NCBI RefSeq assembly: GCF_963924675.1
Contig: NC_089232.1
Location: 39,708,659 to 39,772,658 of the forward strand
Source of the DNA: Phocoena phocoena
Taxonomy: Eukaryota; Chordata; Mammalia; Artiodactyla; Phocoenidae
Length of the DNA: 64,000 nucleotides
Direction of reading: 5' to 3'
Numbering within the stretch: the first letter of the stretch is position 1; the number at the start of each line of letters is the position of its first letter. This document shows positions 1-14,980 of the stretch, piece after piece. The notes under the pieces are model-generated. The model worked only from the letters and a program-made list of their open reading frames with translations. It did no database searches and was not told the DNA's origin. The translations under genes and the position numbers were made by a program.

Positions 1-1394
1 TGTTGCTAAAATTCAAAGATGCCACACACACCCCTCCCGCCATCACTACGACTACCACCATCCAGTTACTTAAGCCAACTTTCATAGTGGGGACCTTATG
101 AAATTTAGATTCGTATGTTTATAAAAATGTTTTTGGGAAAAAAATGTTTTTGAAAGATGTTGTTTTAGAAGGTAATACAGTTTGCTTCTCTCTGTAGGAA
201 TAAATGGTATGAGTCATGCATGGCTAAAAAGTCAGATGCGGGGCGGGGGGGGGGGGAGGGGGAGGGGGGATTGATTCCACCACAAACACAAAAAAGCAGG
301 TTCAAGAAGAAAAGAAGTGTGGCATCTAATTTGTATTTAAGGAAAATATTTTTAAAGTAAATGAAAAAAATAACCTTTTGTGGAAAGAAAAGAAGAAAGG
401 GAATGATGTGTCGTGGAGAGGGAATAACAGAGAGCAAAATGCAGGAGTTGGGGCCTTAAAGGTGACTTGTTTTCAGATGGGAGGTCAACTAGACCCAACC
501 TTCTTGTGAATGGTGTCTGCAGGGCAGGGCCTGCGCCCTGAGATCAGACTGGAAGCTAGTTGTTTATTTTTATTAACTCCTAGGTCTAGGTAACAAAGAG
601 TTATTGTATGAATTTCACAAGCCCTCAGGTCCTGACTGCTGGGTGGTGCAGGGGTTAAAAGCACCTCCCTGCCACGCACCCGCCCACCCACCCCACCCCA
701 CCCCCCGCCCCAGGCACCCACAAGCCTAGCTGGGCAGAAGCCTGGGTTAGGTCACTGATTGTACAGAGTTTAGGGGTTTGGACTCATGGTTTCAAGTCCC
801 TACATGCTGACTGGGTGGGCAGAACTCACCTCGTTTTGCTGGGGGTGCCTGGGGCCCTTACTTGGCTGTGGGAACAGAGCCACCCTTGGAGGGAAGGGGT
901 AGGAAGGGAGTGAGTTCTCTCTCTTCCTCTGGATCCTCCTGAGGGCAGGGAGTTTGATCTAGGGGGTGGGAAACCAGTAGCCTGATAAGGAGCCCCTGTC
1001 TTCTCCCTGCTTCCGGCAATGGGAGGGAGCCTAGTTTGCTGGTGCCCATGCCGGCAGGACCAGTTTAGGAGTGACCAGAACAAGGTATGTGGAAATGGGT
1101 TGTAGGGATCCAGAAAGTTCTGAAGCAAAACTGACCCGCACCCCACTCAGCTGCCTTAACCAGTGCCCTTGGCTTTCAGAGCACTTAGCACTGACCTTGT
1201 AGCCTCCCTGCTGGGTGGACCATGGGCAAGGGCCTTAAAAATCACCCCCTCTTGCTTTCTTCTAACCAGGGCCTCCCCTTGGCCTGGGAAAGCCCGGATT
1301 CTGGATTCCAGTCTTTCCTCCAGAAGCCCTTGTGGGTGTGTAACGTGTGGTTAGTCATCATTCGTGGTAACTAATCAAGCCTGGTAATAATGAA

Positions 1395-1610
1395 AACTCA
1401 CATTCATGTTGGACCTGATAGATTACAGAGAGCTTTTATATATGTTTGTCATTTGAGCCTCACAATTCTTTAAGGTACTGTTTTTCACGCTCATTTTCCA
1501 CATAGGAAACCTAAGACTCGGAGAAATTAAATGACTGTCCCAGAGCTACCAGCTAGTAAATAGTAGAGCCAGGGGTCCCTCATAAGACATCACTCTTCTA
1601 AATCATGACT
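1395..1610 (-). repeat. MIR SINE fragment
   Basis: Reverse-complement MIR core: 'catttgagcctcacaat', then 'aggaaacctaagactcgg', then 'ccagctagtaaatagtagag'. It matches the MIR pattern 'gaggaaactgaggc ... cacagctagtaagtgg' with many mismatches, as expected for an ancient copy. Confidence 0.75.
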
Positions 1611-4489
1611 CTTGAGCCTTGGTGACAAACTAGGAATGGGGTTATTCCTTTCCATACAATAAAATGAAATAAAGTAAAAGCTGTAGGTGAGCTAATAGCT
1701 GATTTTAACCGTTTTGATGCCTCAAGTTCCCATGCTCGGGGCCAGGTCTCCGTTTATTGCTCTAAATCAAAACAATCCCAGTGAATGCCCAATGAGGCTC
1801 TCAAATTGAGAAGTTGATTTCCATCAGAGTAAATGAAGAATATTATTATATTTTACACGTCAATAAATCAATGTAGCCCTAATTTTGCCACACAGGAAAT
1901 CAATTCTGGTCTTTCTAAACCATCAAAGATGTTATGAACAAAGTAATTTCACAAATTACGGCAAGTAACACATTTATTGATGACCGCAGTTTCGGAATTT
2001 AGAATCCGTGAGCCCTGTGATATAATATGGTGCACGGGCATGAGCTGAGTGAAATACAGATTATATGGTGAAACTGTAATGCATCATTTGCTATTAGTGG
2101 ACTGGTAATAATTACCAGTTTCAAAGCAGCTCTTTCCATGTAATCTTTAGTCTCAATCGTAACAGCCCTTCTCATTGACATTATGATTACACTAGCTGCC
2201 CTCATGATCTAGAATATCTAGTTGATGGGAATACTAAAATGCGGTAGTGAAAACTGTATGTTGTATGCTCATTATAAGATAAAATGCCATTTTCTCTAAC
2301 CTGATGTGTGAGAGAGGGGAGGGTAACAGCACAGTGTTAACATATTGTAGCATGATCACATAGCTTTGAAAACAAAATTTTAGGAAGCTCAGTGCGGCAA
2401 AATAAAATGGACTTTTCTCATTTAAGCCTTTTTAAAAGGATCCAGATGAGACCCTTGATGTAGTGCTATACAGATTTCGGCATTTACCAATGACTGCATT
2501 CATGGTGCATGCAAAACCAGCATCGCTAATTATGGGTCCAGTCCTGGGTTTCAATAGAATATTATAAGGTAAAATATGATTTAAAGGCATTTGTAGTGAT
2601 GAAAGTGTTAACGACTTGCTTCAGCTGACAAATCTCCTTTTTACTTACCCAATTCAGATTGTCAGGCTAAATGTATGATAATAACACAGAGTCCTAGAGA
2701 GGCAAAGGAGAAAGCCACAGAGGGTCACGGTAGTTGGAACTAGATAGTTTTTTTCCTGCCTATTTAGGACCCAAGTCATTGTTCAACAACAACAAAAAAT
2801 TTATGAAAATACGCTCAATGATGCTTTTTATTTCCCTTTGAAGAGAGAAGGCAAACAAAAATAGGCAGATAATGTGATACTAATGTCAGCGGTTTTCTTT
2901 CAAAATCTTTCTGCCTTTTTTTTTCCCCCTCCACATTAGCAAATGTTTGAAACCTAATTTTGGTATCTTATCATCTAATCTTGTTAAAGAGATTTACCCA
3001 GGAGTGGGATATATTGAGTGAGATTATAAATGCATTGTAAAGTAAATTACAAGGTCAGGGCAGGGAGTCCATTATTCAGACAAGTGCTTGAGTGAGGCTG
3101 GCTTGTTTTGGAATATGAGTGTTTGGGGCTCCTGAGAAGATGCTGCCAGCTTTTCTGACTTGCTAAATGGAAGAATCATAATTGATTAATTCCTCAGTCC
3201 CACTCTTTAACTCCATGGTGAATTTTTTCCTTTTTCAAGAGTTACTGACTAATACTATCTGTGGCCTTAAGGAACGCCTCTTAAAAAGGGGAACTAAAGT
3301 GTATTTCTCATTTGTGCTTTATACAGTGTCTTTTTTGGAATTCCTGGGAAGTTACTGATTTTTCTCATCCTAGTCCTTTGGCCACCAGCATCTGAGCCCT
3401 TTTTAATGCTGAGTTGACTGGTAAACTGTTAGTTACTCCCTTGTTATATGTGTTTTTTAGTTTAGCTATCACCGAAAAGGAATGATTGGGAAGTCAAGCT
3501 GGCCCCTCTTTGCCACAGCGGCATTTCCCACTCTCGGGTTCTTTTCAGCGAGAGAGAATAATGTGACTTAAGCAGGGCCCCTCTCCAGACGGCTTGGCTA
3601 CTGGCCAAAGAGTTGACTAGCTGAACTGTATCTTTCTGTTTCTTTCTCAACTGGAGCTGAGGCTCAGCTGAGGGCGCAGGATGTTGTATAATTTGGTTCA
3701 CGTTGTTAGCCTCTCAAAATAATGAGGAGGAGGCTAGTGTAGCATTTCTCAGCCTGCTGCCCTTCATGGTGCTGGCTGCTTTAACTGTTCTTAAGCTAGG
3801 ATGCTGTGTCTGCTTAAGTTGGCACTAGACACTCCACCTAACTTCTCTAGACTCCCATTTGTTTGACTGGGGTGGACAACTCCTAAAGATTTGATATGGC
3901 CTGTTGGTTAAATCTGAATTAAATTTCTCTATTGAGATTTTTTGTAACAGCCGTTGAGATAAAAATGGGAATCCCCGTGGGGTGTTGTGGAACCAGAACT
4001 GGGACTAACTGACCCTCACACAGGCTGGGGTTGTGAGGATGTCGCTAGTCTCTCTTCCACGTAATTATTTCATGAGTACCTTCTCATTTTTAACAATATC
4101 AACAATTAGTGTGTTTCAGGCTAAGATTAAAAGCATCTCTAGGGCCATAGAGAATTGTAATGAGTTGACCTTCTCTTTTTTCATATCTCCATGAAATGAT
4201 TGCCTGTTTAGAAAGTTCACCTGCCACCCAGGGGGATTTAGGAAAGCAGGAAAGTTTCCCTTAGGCCAGCCTGTCCAAATCCCTCACTTAACGGACAAGG
4301 AAAACAGAGGTACAGAGATGAAATGGCTTGCCCCAAAACACAGCTGGTGAAAGACTGGAAAGTTCAGAAGATGTTTGCTGAATTTCTCTAGAATGTAGGG
4401 ATCCTCATCCTCAAGCTTGAATCGATCTAGATCTTTCTACTTTGAAGACTGGATTTAAAATTCTTAGAACTGAGTCAAATGGCAGGAAG

Positions 4490-4565
4490 ACTGATTTGAC
4501 AAATTTTTATTGGGCACCAACCTCCAGATGTGCCAGCACCATCTAGGCACAGGGGATAAGGTCAG
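4490..4565 (-). repeat. L2-like fragment just upstream of BCL11A exon
   Basis: 'aatttttattgggcacc ... aggcacaggggataagg' resembles the reverse complement of the L2 3' end ('aatatttattgagcacctac ... ggtgctggggatac'). Short and diverged. Confidence 0.45.
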
Positions 4566-4659
4566 TGAGGGCTTAGGCCGTGGGGTTGAGGGCTGGGGGC
4601 AGGGAAGGCTGGAGGTGGAACATAAATAAGCAATTGCTGATGCCCTCCTTGGTGATTAA

Positions 4660-6711
<2,052 letters not shown>

Positions 6712-9700
6712 AGGTATATTAATACCCCTCCCTCACTCCCACCTGCCACCTCCTTTTTTCATCACCCTCCCCTTTCCCCATCGCCCTCCAGCCCCACACC
6801 CTGTAGGATTTTTTTCTAGTCCCATGTGATTTAAACATACAAACAAACAAACAGAAGTAACGGAAGCTAAGAATATGAGAGTGCTTGTCACCAGCACACC
6901 TGTTTTGTTTTTTTGTTTTTTTCTTTTTCTTTTTCTTTTTTTCCTTTATGTTCTCACCGTTTGAATGCATGATCTGTATGGGGCAATACTATTGCATTTT
7001 ACGCAAACTTTGAGCCTTTCTCTTGTGCAATAATTTACATGTTGTGTATGTTTTTTTTTTTTTTTTTTAAACTTAGACAGCATGTATGGTATGTTATGGC
7101 TATTTTAAATTGTCCCCGATTCGTTGCTGAGAAAACATGTTGCTGTTTCCAGTTCCGTTCTGAGAGAAAAAGAGAGAGAGAGAGAAAAAGACCATGCTGC
7201 ATACATTCTGTAATACATATCATGTACAGTTTTCTTTTATAACATGAGGAGGGAAAACAGTCTTTGGATTAACCCTCTATAGACAGAATAGATGGCACTG
7301 AAAGCAAATCTCTACAAGCTAAATGTCTGTCTCTAAAGGGTTAAATATATCAATTGGAGATGAAGGAAAGGCCTTGAATTGACAAATTAACAGAAAAATA
7401 AAACAAGTTTATTCTATCATTTGGTTTTAAAATATGAGTGCCTTGGATCTATTAAAACCACATTGATGGTTCTTTCTACTTGTTATAAACTTGTAGCTTA
7501 ATTCAGCATTGGGTGAGGTAATAAACCTTAGGACCTAGAGTATAATGCTATATTGTATTTCTCACAACAATGGCTACCTAAAAATATGACCCATTATGTC
7601 CTAGTTAATCATCATTTTTCCCTTTCGTTTAATCTTGTAAGCAAAACTGATTATACCAGTATAAAAGCTATTTTGCTCCTGATGAGAGCTTAAAAGAAAG
7701 GGGCTCTTTTGCCCAAAGTTTTATTTTTTTTAAATGATGATTAAATTGAATGTGCAACGTGCAAAAGCTCTGGAACACGATTAAATAATTAGTAAGGGAT
7801 TCATTTTATGAAGATAACTTGTTTTAAATAATGTCTTTTGAAAAAAAATTCTGGCACCAGAAGAAATAGATCCAGATTTACTTGGTTGTCAAATGGACAA
7901 TCAAACGATAAACTTTAAGACCTCGAATAGCATGTTAAAAAGAAGAGACTGACAATAAGGTTTGACAGAGGGTAACAGAGGAAAAAAATATGTGATTTAT
8001 TAGCACAATGTGGTACTGTTTGCCATTTTAAACTAGAACAGGTGTATAAGCTAATATTGATACAATGATGATTAACTATGAATTCTTAAGACTTGCGTTT
8101 AAATGTGACATTCTTAAAAAAGAAGAGAAAGAATTTTAAGAGTAGCAGTATATATGTCTGTGCTCCCTAAAATTTGTACTTCATTTCTTTTCCATACACT
8201 GTGTGCTATTTGTGTTAACATGAAAGAGGATTCATTGTTTTTATTTTATTTTTTTAATTTTTTCTTTTTTATTAAGCTAGCATCTGCCCCAGTTGGTGTT
8301 CAAATAGCACTTGACTCTGCCTGTAATATCTGTATCTTTTCTCTAATCAGAGATACAGAGGTTGAGTATAAAATAAACCTGCTCAGATAGGACAATTAAG
8401 TGCACTGTACAATTTTCCCAGTTTACAGGTCTATACTTAAGGGAAAAGTTGCAAGAATGCTGAAAAAAATAATTTGAACACAATCTCATTGATGAGCATT
8501 TAAAAAAAAAAAAAACTAAAAAAAAAACTTTGCCCGCCATTTACTTGACTAATGAGCTTACTTACTCGGACTCAACATTGCAAGCGCTGTGAATGGAAAA
8601 CAGAATACACTTAACATAGAAATGAATGATTGCTTTCGCTTCTACAGTGCAAGGATTTTTTGTACAAAACTTTTTTAAATATAAATGTTAAGAAAAAAAG
8701 AATTTTTTAAAAAAACACTTCATTATGTTTAGGGGGGAACTGCATTTTAGGGTTCCATTGTCTTGGTGGTGTTACAAGACTTGTTATCCATTTAAAAATG
8801 GTAGTGGAAATTCTATGCCTTGGATACACACCGCTCTTCAGGTTGTAAAAAAAAAAAACATACATTGGGGAAAGGTTTAAGATTATATAGTACTTAAATA
8901 TAGGAAAATGCACACTCATGTTGATTCCTATGCTAAAACACATTTATGGTCTTTTTTCTGTATTTCTAGAATGGTATTTGAATTAAATGTTCATCTAGTG
9001 TTAGGCACTATAGTATTTATATTGAAGCTTGTATTTTTAACTGTTGCTTGTTCTCTTAAAAGGTATCAATGTACCTTTTTTGGTAGTGGAAAAAAAAAAA
9101 GACAGGCTGCCACAGTATATTTTTTTAATTTGGCAGGATAATATAGTGCAAATTATTTGTATGCTTCAAAAAAAAAAAAAGGAAAAAAGTGTGACATTGT
9201 ACAGATGAGAAGCCATATAATGGCGGTTTGGGGGAGCCTGCTAGAATGTCACACGGATGGCTGTCATAGGGGTTGTACATATCCTTTTTTGTTCCTTTTT
9301 CCTGCTGCCATGCTGTATGCAGTACTGCAAGCTAATAACGTTGGTTTGTTATGTAGTGTGCTTTTTGTCCCTTTCCTTCTATCACCCTACATTCCAGCAT
9401 CTTACCTTCATATGCAGTAAAAGAAAGAAAGAAAAAAAAAAAGGAAAAAAAAAAAAAAACCAATGTTTTGCAGTTTTTTTCATTGCCAAAAACTAAATGG
9501 TGCTTTATATTTAGATTGGAAAGAATTTCATATGCAAAGCATATTAAAGAGAAAGCCCGCTTTAGTCAATACTTTTTTGTAAATGGCAATGCAGAATATT
9601 TTGTTATTGGCCTTTTCTATTCCTGTAATGAAAGCTGTTTGTCGTAACTTGAAATTTTATCTTTTACTATGGGAGTCACTATTTATTATTGCTTATGTGC

Positions 9701-9940
9701 CCTGTTCAAAACAGAGGCACTTAATTTGATCTTTTATTTTTCTTTGTTTTTATTTTTTTTTTTATTTGGATGACCAAAGGTCATTACAACCTGGCTTTTT
9801 ATTGTATTTGTTTCTGGTCTTTGTTAAGTTCTATTGGAAAAACCACTGTCTGTGTTTTTTTGGCAGTTGTCTGCATTAACCTGTTCATACACCCATTTTG
9901 TCCCTTTATTGAAAAAAATAAAAAAATTAAAGTACACAAT
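6712..9940 (+). other. BCL11A: BCL11A XL 3' untranslated region
   Basis: This AT-rich non-coding stretch follows the XL stop and runs to a cleavage site expected about 15-20 bases after AATAAA at 9917-9922. The length of about 3.2 kb matches what I recall for the human XL transcript. It has many T and A homopolymers (for example 7044-7068, 8501-8527, 9168-9186, 9430-9460) and many ATTTA pentamers, as in regulated brain and blood mRNAs. There is also a short GA repeat at 7168-7187. Internal AATAAA at 7397-7402 and 7520-7525 could give shorter UTRs. No transposon was recognised in it. Confidence 0.85.
9917..9922 (+). terminator. BCL11A: PolyA signal AATAAA of BCL11A XL
   Basis: A canonical hexamer within 'gaaaaaaataaaaaa', followed within about 40 bases by a GT/T-rich stretch ('cttcttgtgtcctcattt') suitable as the downstream element. 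It is placed as the end of the XL transcript by UTR length and by the change in character of the sequence after it. Confidence 0.8.
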
Positions 9941-12900
9941 GTAAGCTTCTTGTGTCCTCATTTGACACACTCTGTAAATTACTTTCAAGAAAATAACAGG
10001 TTTTAAGAGAAGGCCAGTCAGTCTTTTTCAAGATTATTTCTATGGGCATTTTGATGCGTGTATTATACCCTAAAGGAACATAAAATACTTACTATATTAA
10101 AATAGACATATCTCAAGCCATGGAAATAGTTTAGACTTTATAATTCTAGAATAATTTTCGAGAAATGGAAAGTGTTTTCAGTATGATGTTAAAAACTTCC
10201 CCTCCATCTCTTAGCAGTAATCCATTCAGATATAAATGAAAAACTTCCTGATAATAGCATCTTAAACCTTTATTCCCTTTGGATTTTTTTGTGTTCTTGT
10301 TGTCTAAAAGTTCTTTTCTATTCTCCCATCATGCCCTATCTTAGAACATAATGTAAAAAAGTTGTTTTTTTTTTTTAATCAGCTCTTTTGTTTCCACATA
10401 AGAGTCTTTCCTCATACCAAAAATAACCCCACCCCTCAAATCTAAAAATCCAGAAACAAAAGCATCAGGTAAAAGAGAGAGGGGGGAAAAAAAAGAAAGC
10501 AAGTAAGCAAGCAAGCAGTAACTAGGAGTTTAGCCAGCTTTGGCCAAACCTGTGGAATCAGCCACTAATTTCCTGAGATATATGGTTGCTTTGTGATTCT
10601 GAGATCCTAGGGACCCTAGTTGGGACAGATGTTGTAGCTGTTTTTATAGGGTCTTCCTGGTTGATAGCAAATGAGGGTGGGAATACCCTTCAATTATCTT
10701 TTGGCCAACCAACAGATTTATAAAATGAAGCAACGTCTTTGAAAAGCAAGTTAGGTCTGTTTTAAAAACCCCTACTTAGAAATCTGTGTTGTCAGTTTTA
10801 CAAATACTGCATGTTGCAGCATCTATTTGCTTTATTAAACACATACCTCTGTGACACTGTCTCCCTGTTCCCAGTGTAGATGAATGGATACGACATTGTT
10901 CTTCTTTTTGTAAAAAACAAAACAAAAACCGTTCTGTTGTCTTGTGGTAGCATTTCTGTTGCTCAGTTCTTATGCCCTGGTGCCTTGTGAGGTGGCCTTT
11001 TCACAGAATGCCTTTTATCTGAGGCAAGAATTGTTTCATCTTTCTAAATTATAGAGAAAGTAAGTGTATTTTTTAAAAGTCTGTTTGGGTGGGAAGCAGA
11101 GAGTGGAGGCAGGGAGGAATCTGGTAAGAGATGATTTGGGAGAGCATAAATGGTACAGGAGCTGGGATGGAATGAGGGGGTACTTGCAGAACTTGATAAT
11201 TGGCAGTGAAGTGAGGGGTGATGTATGTGTTTTAGATGAGTTTAACTTCACAAGTGAATCCAGAATGCTGTTCAAGACAGATAGAAATATTCTTCAAGTG
11301 CCATGCCAGTTTCAGACATGGTGACTTTGCTCCACCATATTAAATGTCCATAAAACCGCTGTGTATTCCTATTACTCTTTTATTAGGGGCTCTGAGTACA
11401 GCTGTGCAGGTTTTATATACAGTATTCATTTAAATTTCTCAGTATATGATGCTCTTAGTGTAATTAGGTTTTGCATCCTGACAGACAGAATTAATGGTGG
11501 ATACTGTATGCTTGTATGCTCAAATTTCTTAAATGGGGAATGGGGAGGGTGCAAACATCTGGTGATAAATCACAGATTATGTTTGATTTACATGGTCCCA
11601 AAGTTAAATAAATTTATTGGGAGACAGGTTCTTCAGGGTTCTCAGTCTCCTGACTTATTGAAGCCCTCTTATAAAATATTATTTCTGAAGCTGCGTGAAC
11701 AATAGAAGCCTGAAAACCTAGGCAACAAGAATATAACTTATCAATGACATCTTGTATCTGGAACCCTAAAATTAAAAATCTTAATATAAAATAACAAAAA
11801 ACATTTCCAACAGTAGGATGAATTCATGATAAAGCTTTAAAACGAGGAACTGCTAAGGACATGAACACATTTCAAAATTCTCGACTTAAGTTTATGTGAC
11901 ACCCCTGATGTGTTGAATGCAATGTTCTCTACATACTTGAACTCCTAAAGCTTAACATGTTCCTTTTTATCTTCATTTTGAGAACAATTTAATAAACAGG
12001 AATACAGTAAATACTATTTCTCACAGATTTTAACCCAGACACTCTCCAGCACATGTACTACCTTCATCCTGAAACCAGTAACTCTCCTCTCTCTGCTTAG
12101 GACCTACAAAAAGAGTGAGACGAACATATTTTAAAGGTTGCTAAGAAGTGAGGTGAACGCTTGGGTCTTCGTTTGTACCAGCAATGGCAGGAAGTGTGAA
12201 GTAGCTGAGCTTTTCCCAGGGCATTCTGTGATAGAACTGTTTATTTAAATACCATTTTTGTATATGCAATAAGTTCATACTGTATATATTCACAATGCTT
12301 GAAGTGAGGACTTGAAAGGAAGTGGCGGCGGGGGCTAGATATCATTTCATTTGGAGAAATAAGGAAATGAGCTGGTTTATTCACAGACACTAAAAGTTTG
12401 TTAAAAGGTACTGGGATGTTTCAGGCCTTCCTGGAAAGGAGTTGAGAAGCCTCAGGCCCCATTCTGTCCTGCTTCAAACACTTTACTCTCAGAGAGTGAG
12501 GGAGGAAATAACAGTGTTTTCGTTTTTTAAACCCCTCCCCGGCTCCATACACACAAACATGATTTCTTATGACTGTGTTGTAGTCGTGTGTTCTTCATTA
12601 TGATTCTGTTACTCCATTGTCCCTGGGCCTGGTGTGTTCAAGAATGTACACATCCTATGCTCTTTTTTTCAGACTACTTCCCATTTAAAAAAGCAAAAAA
12701 TTGTGGGACTTTTGCTGGTATGAGGATGGGATTAGCAGTGTTCTTTAAACCTGCTTGGAAAAGTGTTTTATAAAAGACTGTTAACTTTTAAAAGGCATTA
12801 GCCACTTAGCAAATTTTCCTAAGTGTCTCCTAAGGCCCTGCAGCTTTCCCAATTAACAATAAATGAACCCATTTTTAGAGACATGGACATCAGAACACAT

Positions 12901-14465
12901 AGACGGAGCTGGGATTATGTACATTTATTCCAGGGTTGCTTTAGCTACAAATTGTAGACATGGGTTTGTGGGTCTGTTCTTTTGCTTGCTGTCATCTTGT
13001 TATCCCATTAGCCCGCTGTTTCATTTAGTAAAACACATGGCCAGTGAATCAGCCTTTAAGGGGATGGGCCTATTTCTCTCTCTCTCTCTATTTCCCAGTG
13101 TCATTCATGATCATGGGATGCGATCAATTCCTCCCTTTCACATGGGAAAGGAGACCAATACAGTTCACGTGGGTCCATTGTACTCAAGAACCTAAACTTG
13201 GCTGAAGGCAACTCAATGGTTGATCCAAATACTGTTTTCCCTTTCTGTAAAGTGATAAAGGGAGCATTTATCAGGTCTTTATGAGATGGCAGAAAAGGCA
13301 AATTAAGCCATTTCCCCAAAGTCTATCCTTTAAAGCAGGACCCCCAAACCCATAGGGGGGCTGTGCTTTTAAATAACAATGGATGTGGTACATGCCCATG
13401 CTAGCTATACTTTGTCTGTTAGGATTTTAAATATTGGTAGCAGGTCTGACAAAGGGGTTTGATGGCGGGGGGGTGTGGGGGAGGTATCAGCGAAAGGGGC
13501 CTCAACGACAGTGACTTAGGGCTGGGCTGGGAATGGAATTCCCAAGAGCCCACCTGGACACAGCAGGCCCCTCAGCCCAGGTCTCCACTGCTCAGGGTGG
13601 GGGGATGCGAGAAAGCAGCTGAGCTCCAGACCCTGGGCCTCCTGCGGCGCCAAGTCAGGGGAGAGGAGGCCCCAGGCCCCTGCTTCGGGTCGCCATGGCA
13701 ACGAGGCCTGGAATGCCACAGTCGTAGCCCTCTTCCTCGGCACATCCGGACTCCCAGTTCTGCTGCTTCGAGTCAATGTACAAAGCAAGGGAGGAACCCT
13801 GGAGGAAAATAACCACTCCCTTCTTCCCTTCACCACTGCCTTGTCCCCTTACAAAAAAGAAAAAAAAGAAAAGAAAACTGCATGTTTGAAAGAAACTACA
13901 GGCAGTTTTTGGTGCCATTTGGGAGCAACTATTTTGAGTTCTGGTTTCCTCTTCAGAGATTTGTTCGCCTCTTGTAAATCGTTGGCTGCTTTGACGTTGA
14001 ACTTGATGACATTTCATGTTTTCGTTGTGCTGCTTTTACATCAATTTTGAGTTTTTTGTTTCTTTATAATTTTATTATTATTTTAAGGAAATGTCCCCCT
14101 CCCTCCTCCTTCCCCTGTTCTCCTCAACCAAAGGACTGTTTCCTACTCAGTTTTCTCAGTCATAAGGGAAAGTGTTTCCTTCCAGGTGTGTCCCCAGCTT
14201 ATTAGGACTGTCCTATGATCGGGGAGGGTGTCCGGGTCCTTCGGGGGAAGGCGGGCAGGGAGGCATGGGGAAGGCACTCAGAGGTCAGAGATTTGGGGGA
14301 GGTGGGGGAGATTGAGTTTGAAATCATGTTTAAGATGCCGGTGGCTCAACCTGTGCTTGATTTAAGTTATAATTTTAAAAAGCTAGTTAGAGAACAGAAA
14401 ATGACTGGGCCAAGTCACACCTGTACTTTTTTTTTCCCCCTCCTCTGTCTCCAACCTCTTTCTAG
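9941..14465 (+). other. BCL11A: Region between XL 3' end and alternative terminal exon (intron for L and S)
   Basis: For the L and S transcripts this is the second part of the last intron; for XL it is downstream flank. It is mostly AT-rich and shows few identifiable repeats. From about 13450 to 13760 it becomes GC-rich with several CpGs, but I found no convincing exon there. Open frames of 60-120 codons in it have no recognisable family. It ends in a strong pyrimidine tract (about 14426-14463) and AG at 14464-14465. Confidence 0.75.
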
Positions 14466-14557
14466 GTTCTTCACACACCCCCGTTCGGCGTAGTACCCAG
14501 AGAGCTCAAGATGTGTGGCAGTTTTCGGATGGAAGCTCGAGAGCCCTTAAGTTCTGA
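14466..14557 (+). CDS. BCL11A: BCL11A L isoform C-terminus, alternative last exon
   Basis: After acceptor 'cctctttctag', the exon completes the split Cys codon and adds 29 residues beginning SSHTPVRRSTQ and ending SSRALKF, with TGA at 14555-14557. This matches the C-terminus I recall for the human 773-residue L isoform (744 + 29), except Val here for the Ile I remember. The tail has no zinc finger, so L lacks the C-terminal three-finger module and should not bind DNA in the XL manner. The pairing with the donor at 6433/6434 is exact in phase. This exon is too short to stand out as an open frame and was found by translating from the acceptor. Confidence 0.92.
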
Positions 14558-14567
14558 GAAAATTTGA
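14466..14567 (+). CDS. BCL11A: BCL11A S isoform C-terminus, second frame of same exon
   Basis: Read one base differently from the L frame, the exon gives Val and then 32 residues starting LHTPPFGVVPREL and ending LSSEKI, with TGA at 14565-14567. This agrees with the C-terminus I recall for the 243-residue S isoform. The two stops lie only 10 bases apart. The third frame stops after eight codons. S retains the N-terminal part of the protein and one finger from the window exon. Confidence 0.8.
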   Translation, partial: VLHTPPFGVVPRELKMCGSFRMEAREPLSSEKI

Positions 14568-14980
14568 ACCCCCAGGGGCGGGGTGGACGCGTGCCGCCCA
14601 GCCGACATCTGCGTGGTCTGTCATCCTGCTAGTTTGTGATGTTTTCTGACAGTAGCCTCCAAGAAGCCGTTGTGCGAAGACAGAGTCCTGCAGTGTCCTT
14701 CCTGCCCGGGCCTGCAGTGCCATTTTATTTATATTTTTTAATAAAAAGTAAAAACAAAAAAACAGACCCACATTGGAACAGTGAATCAGTCCCATATTGA
14801 GGGCCCATGGACCATCGCTGTCCTGAGTGCCGTCCTGGCCCTTCTGAGACCAGCCAACCTAATTCCCCGTATTGTGGAAATGAGCATGAGTCCCCCAGAC
14901 CCCTTGTTTCTATACATTCTATGTTGTCTTTTAAAAAGTGTGCTTAACATTGACACAATAAATGTTGGAGCTTTAGGTGG
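14558..14980 (+). other. BCL11A: 3' UTR of BCL11A L and S transcripts
   Basis: This is the non-coding remainder of the alternative last exon. It has two possible polyA signals, AATAAA at 14740-14745 and at 14957-14962. The second is followed by a GT-rich stretch ('ggtggtgtttgcttgttc'), a good downstream element, so the main end is likely near 14980. The 5' half is CpG-containing and the rest AT-rich. Confidence 0.7.
14957..14962 (+). terminator. BCL11A: Probable polyA signal of BCL11A L/S
   Basis: AATAAA within 'gacacaataaatgttgg', followed by a GT-rich element starting about 15 bases later. The upstream AATAAA at 14740 has only an A-rich stretch after it and is the weaker candidate. Confidence 0.65.

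Noticed and set aside
13459..13812. GC-rich patch with open frames on both strands
   Set aside because: Considered as an extra BCL11A exon, but no convincing acceptor/donor pair or known isoform sequence is present.
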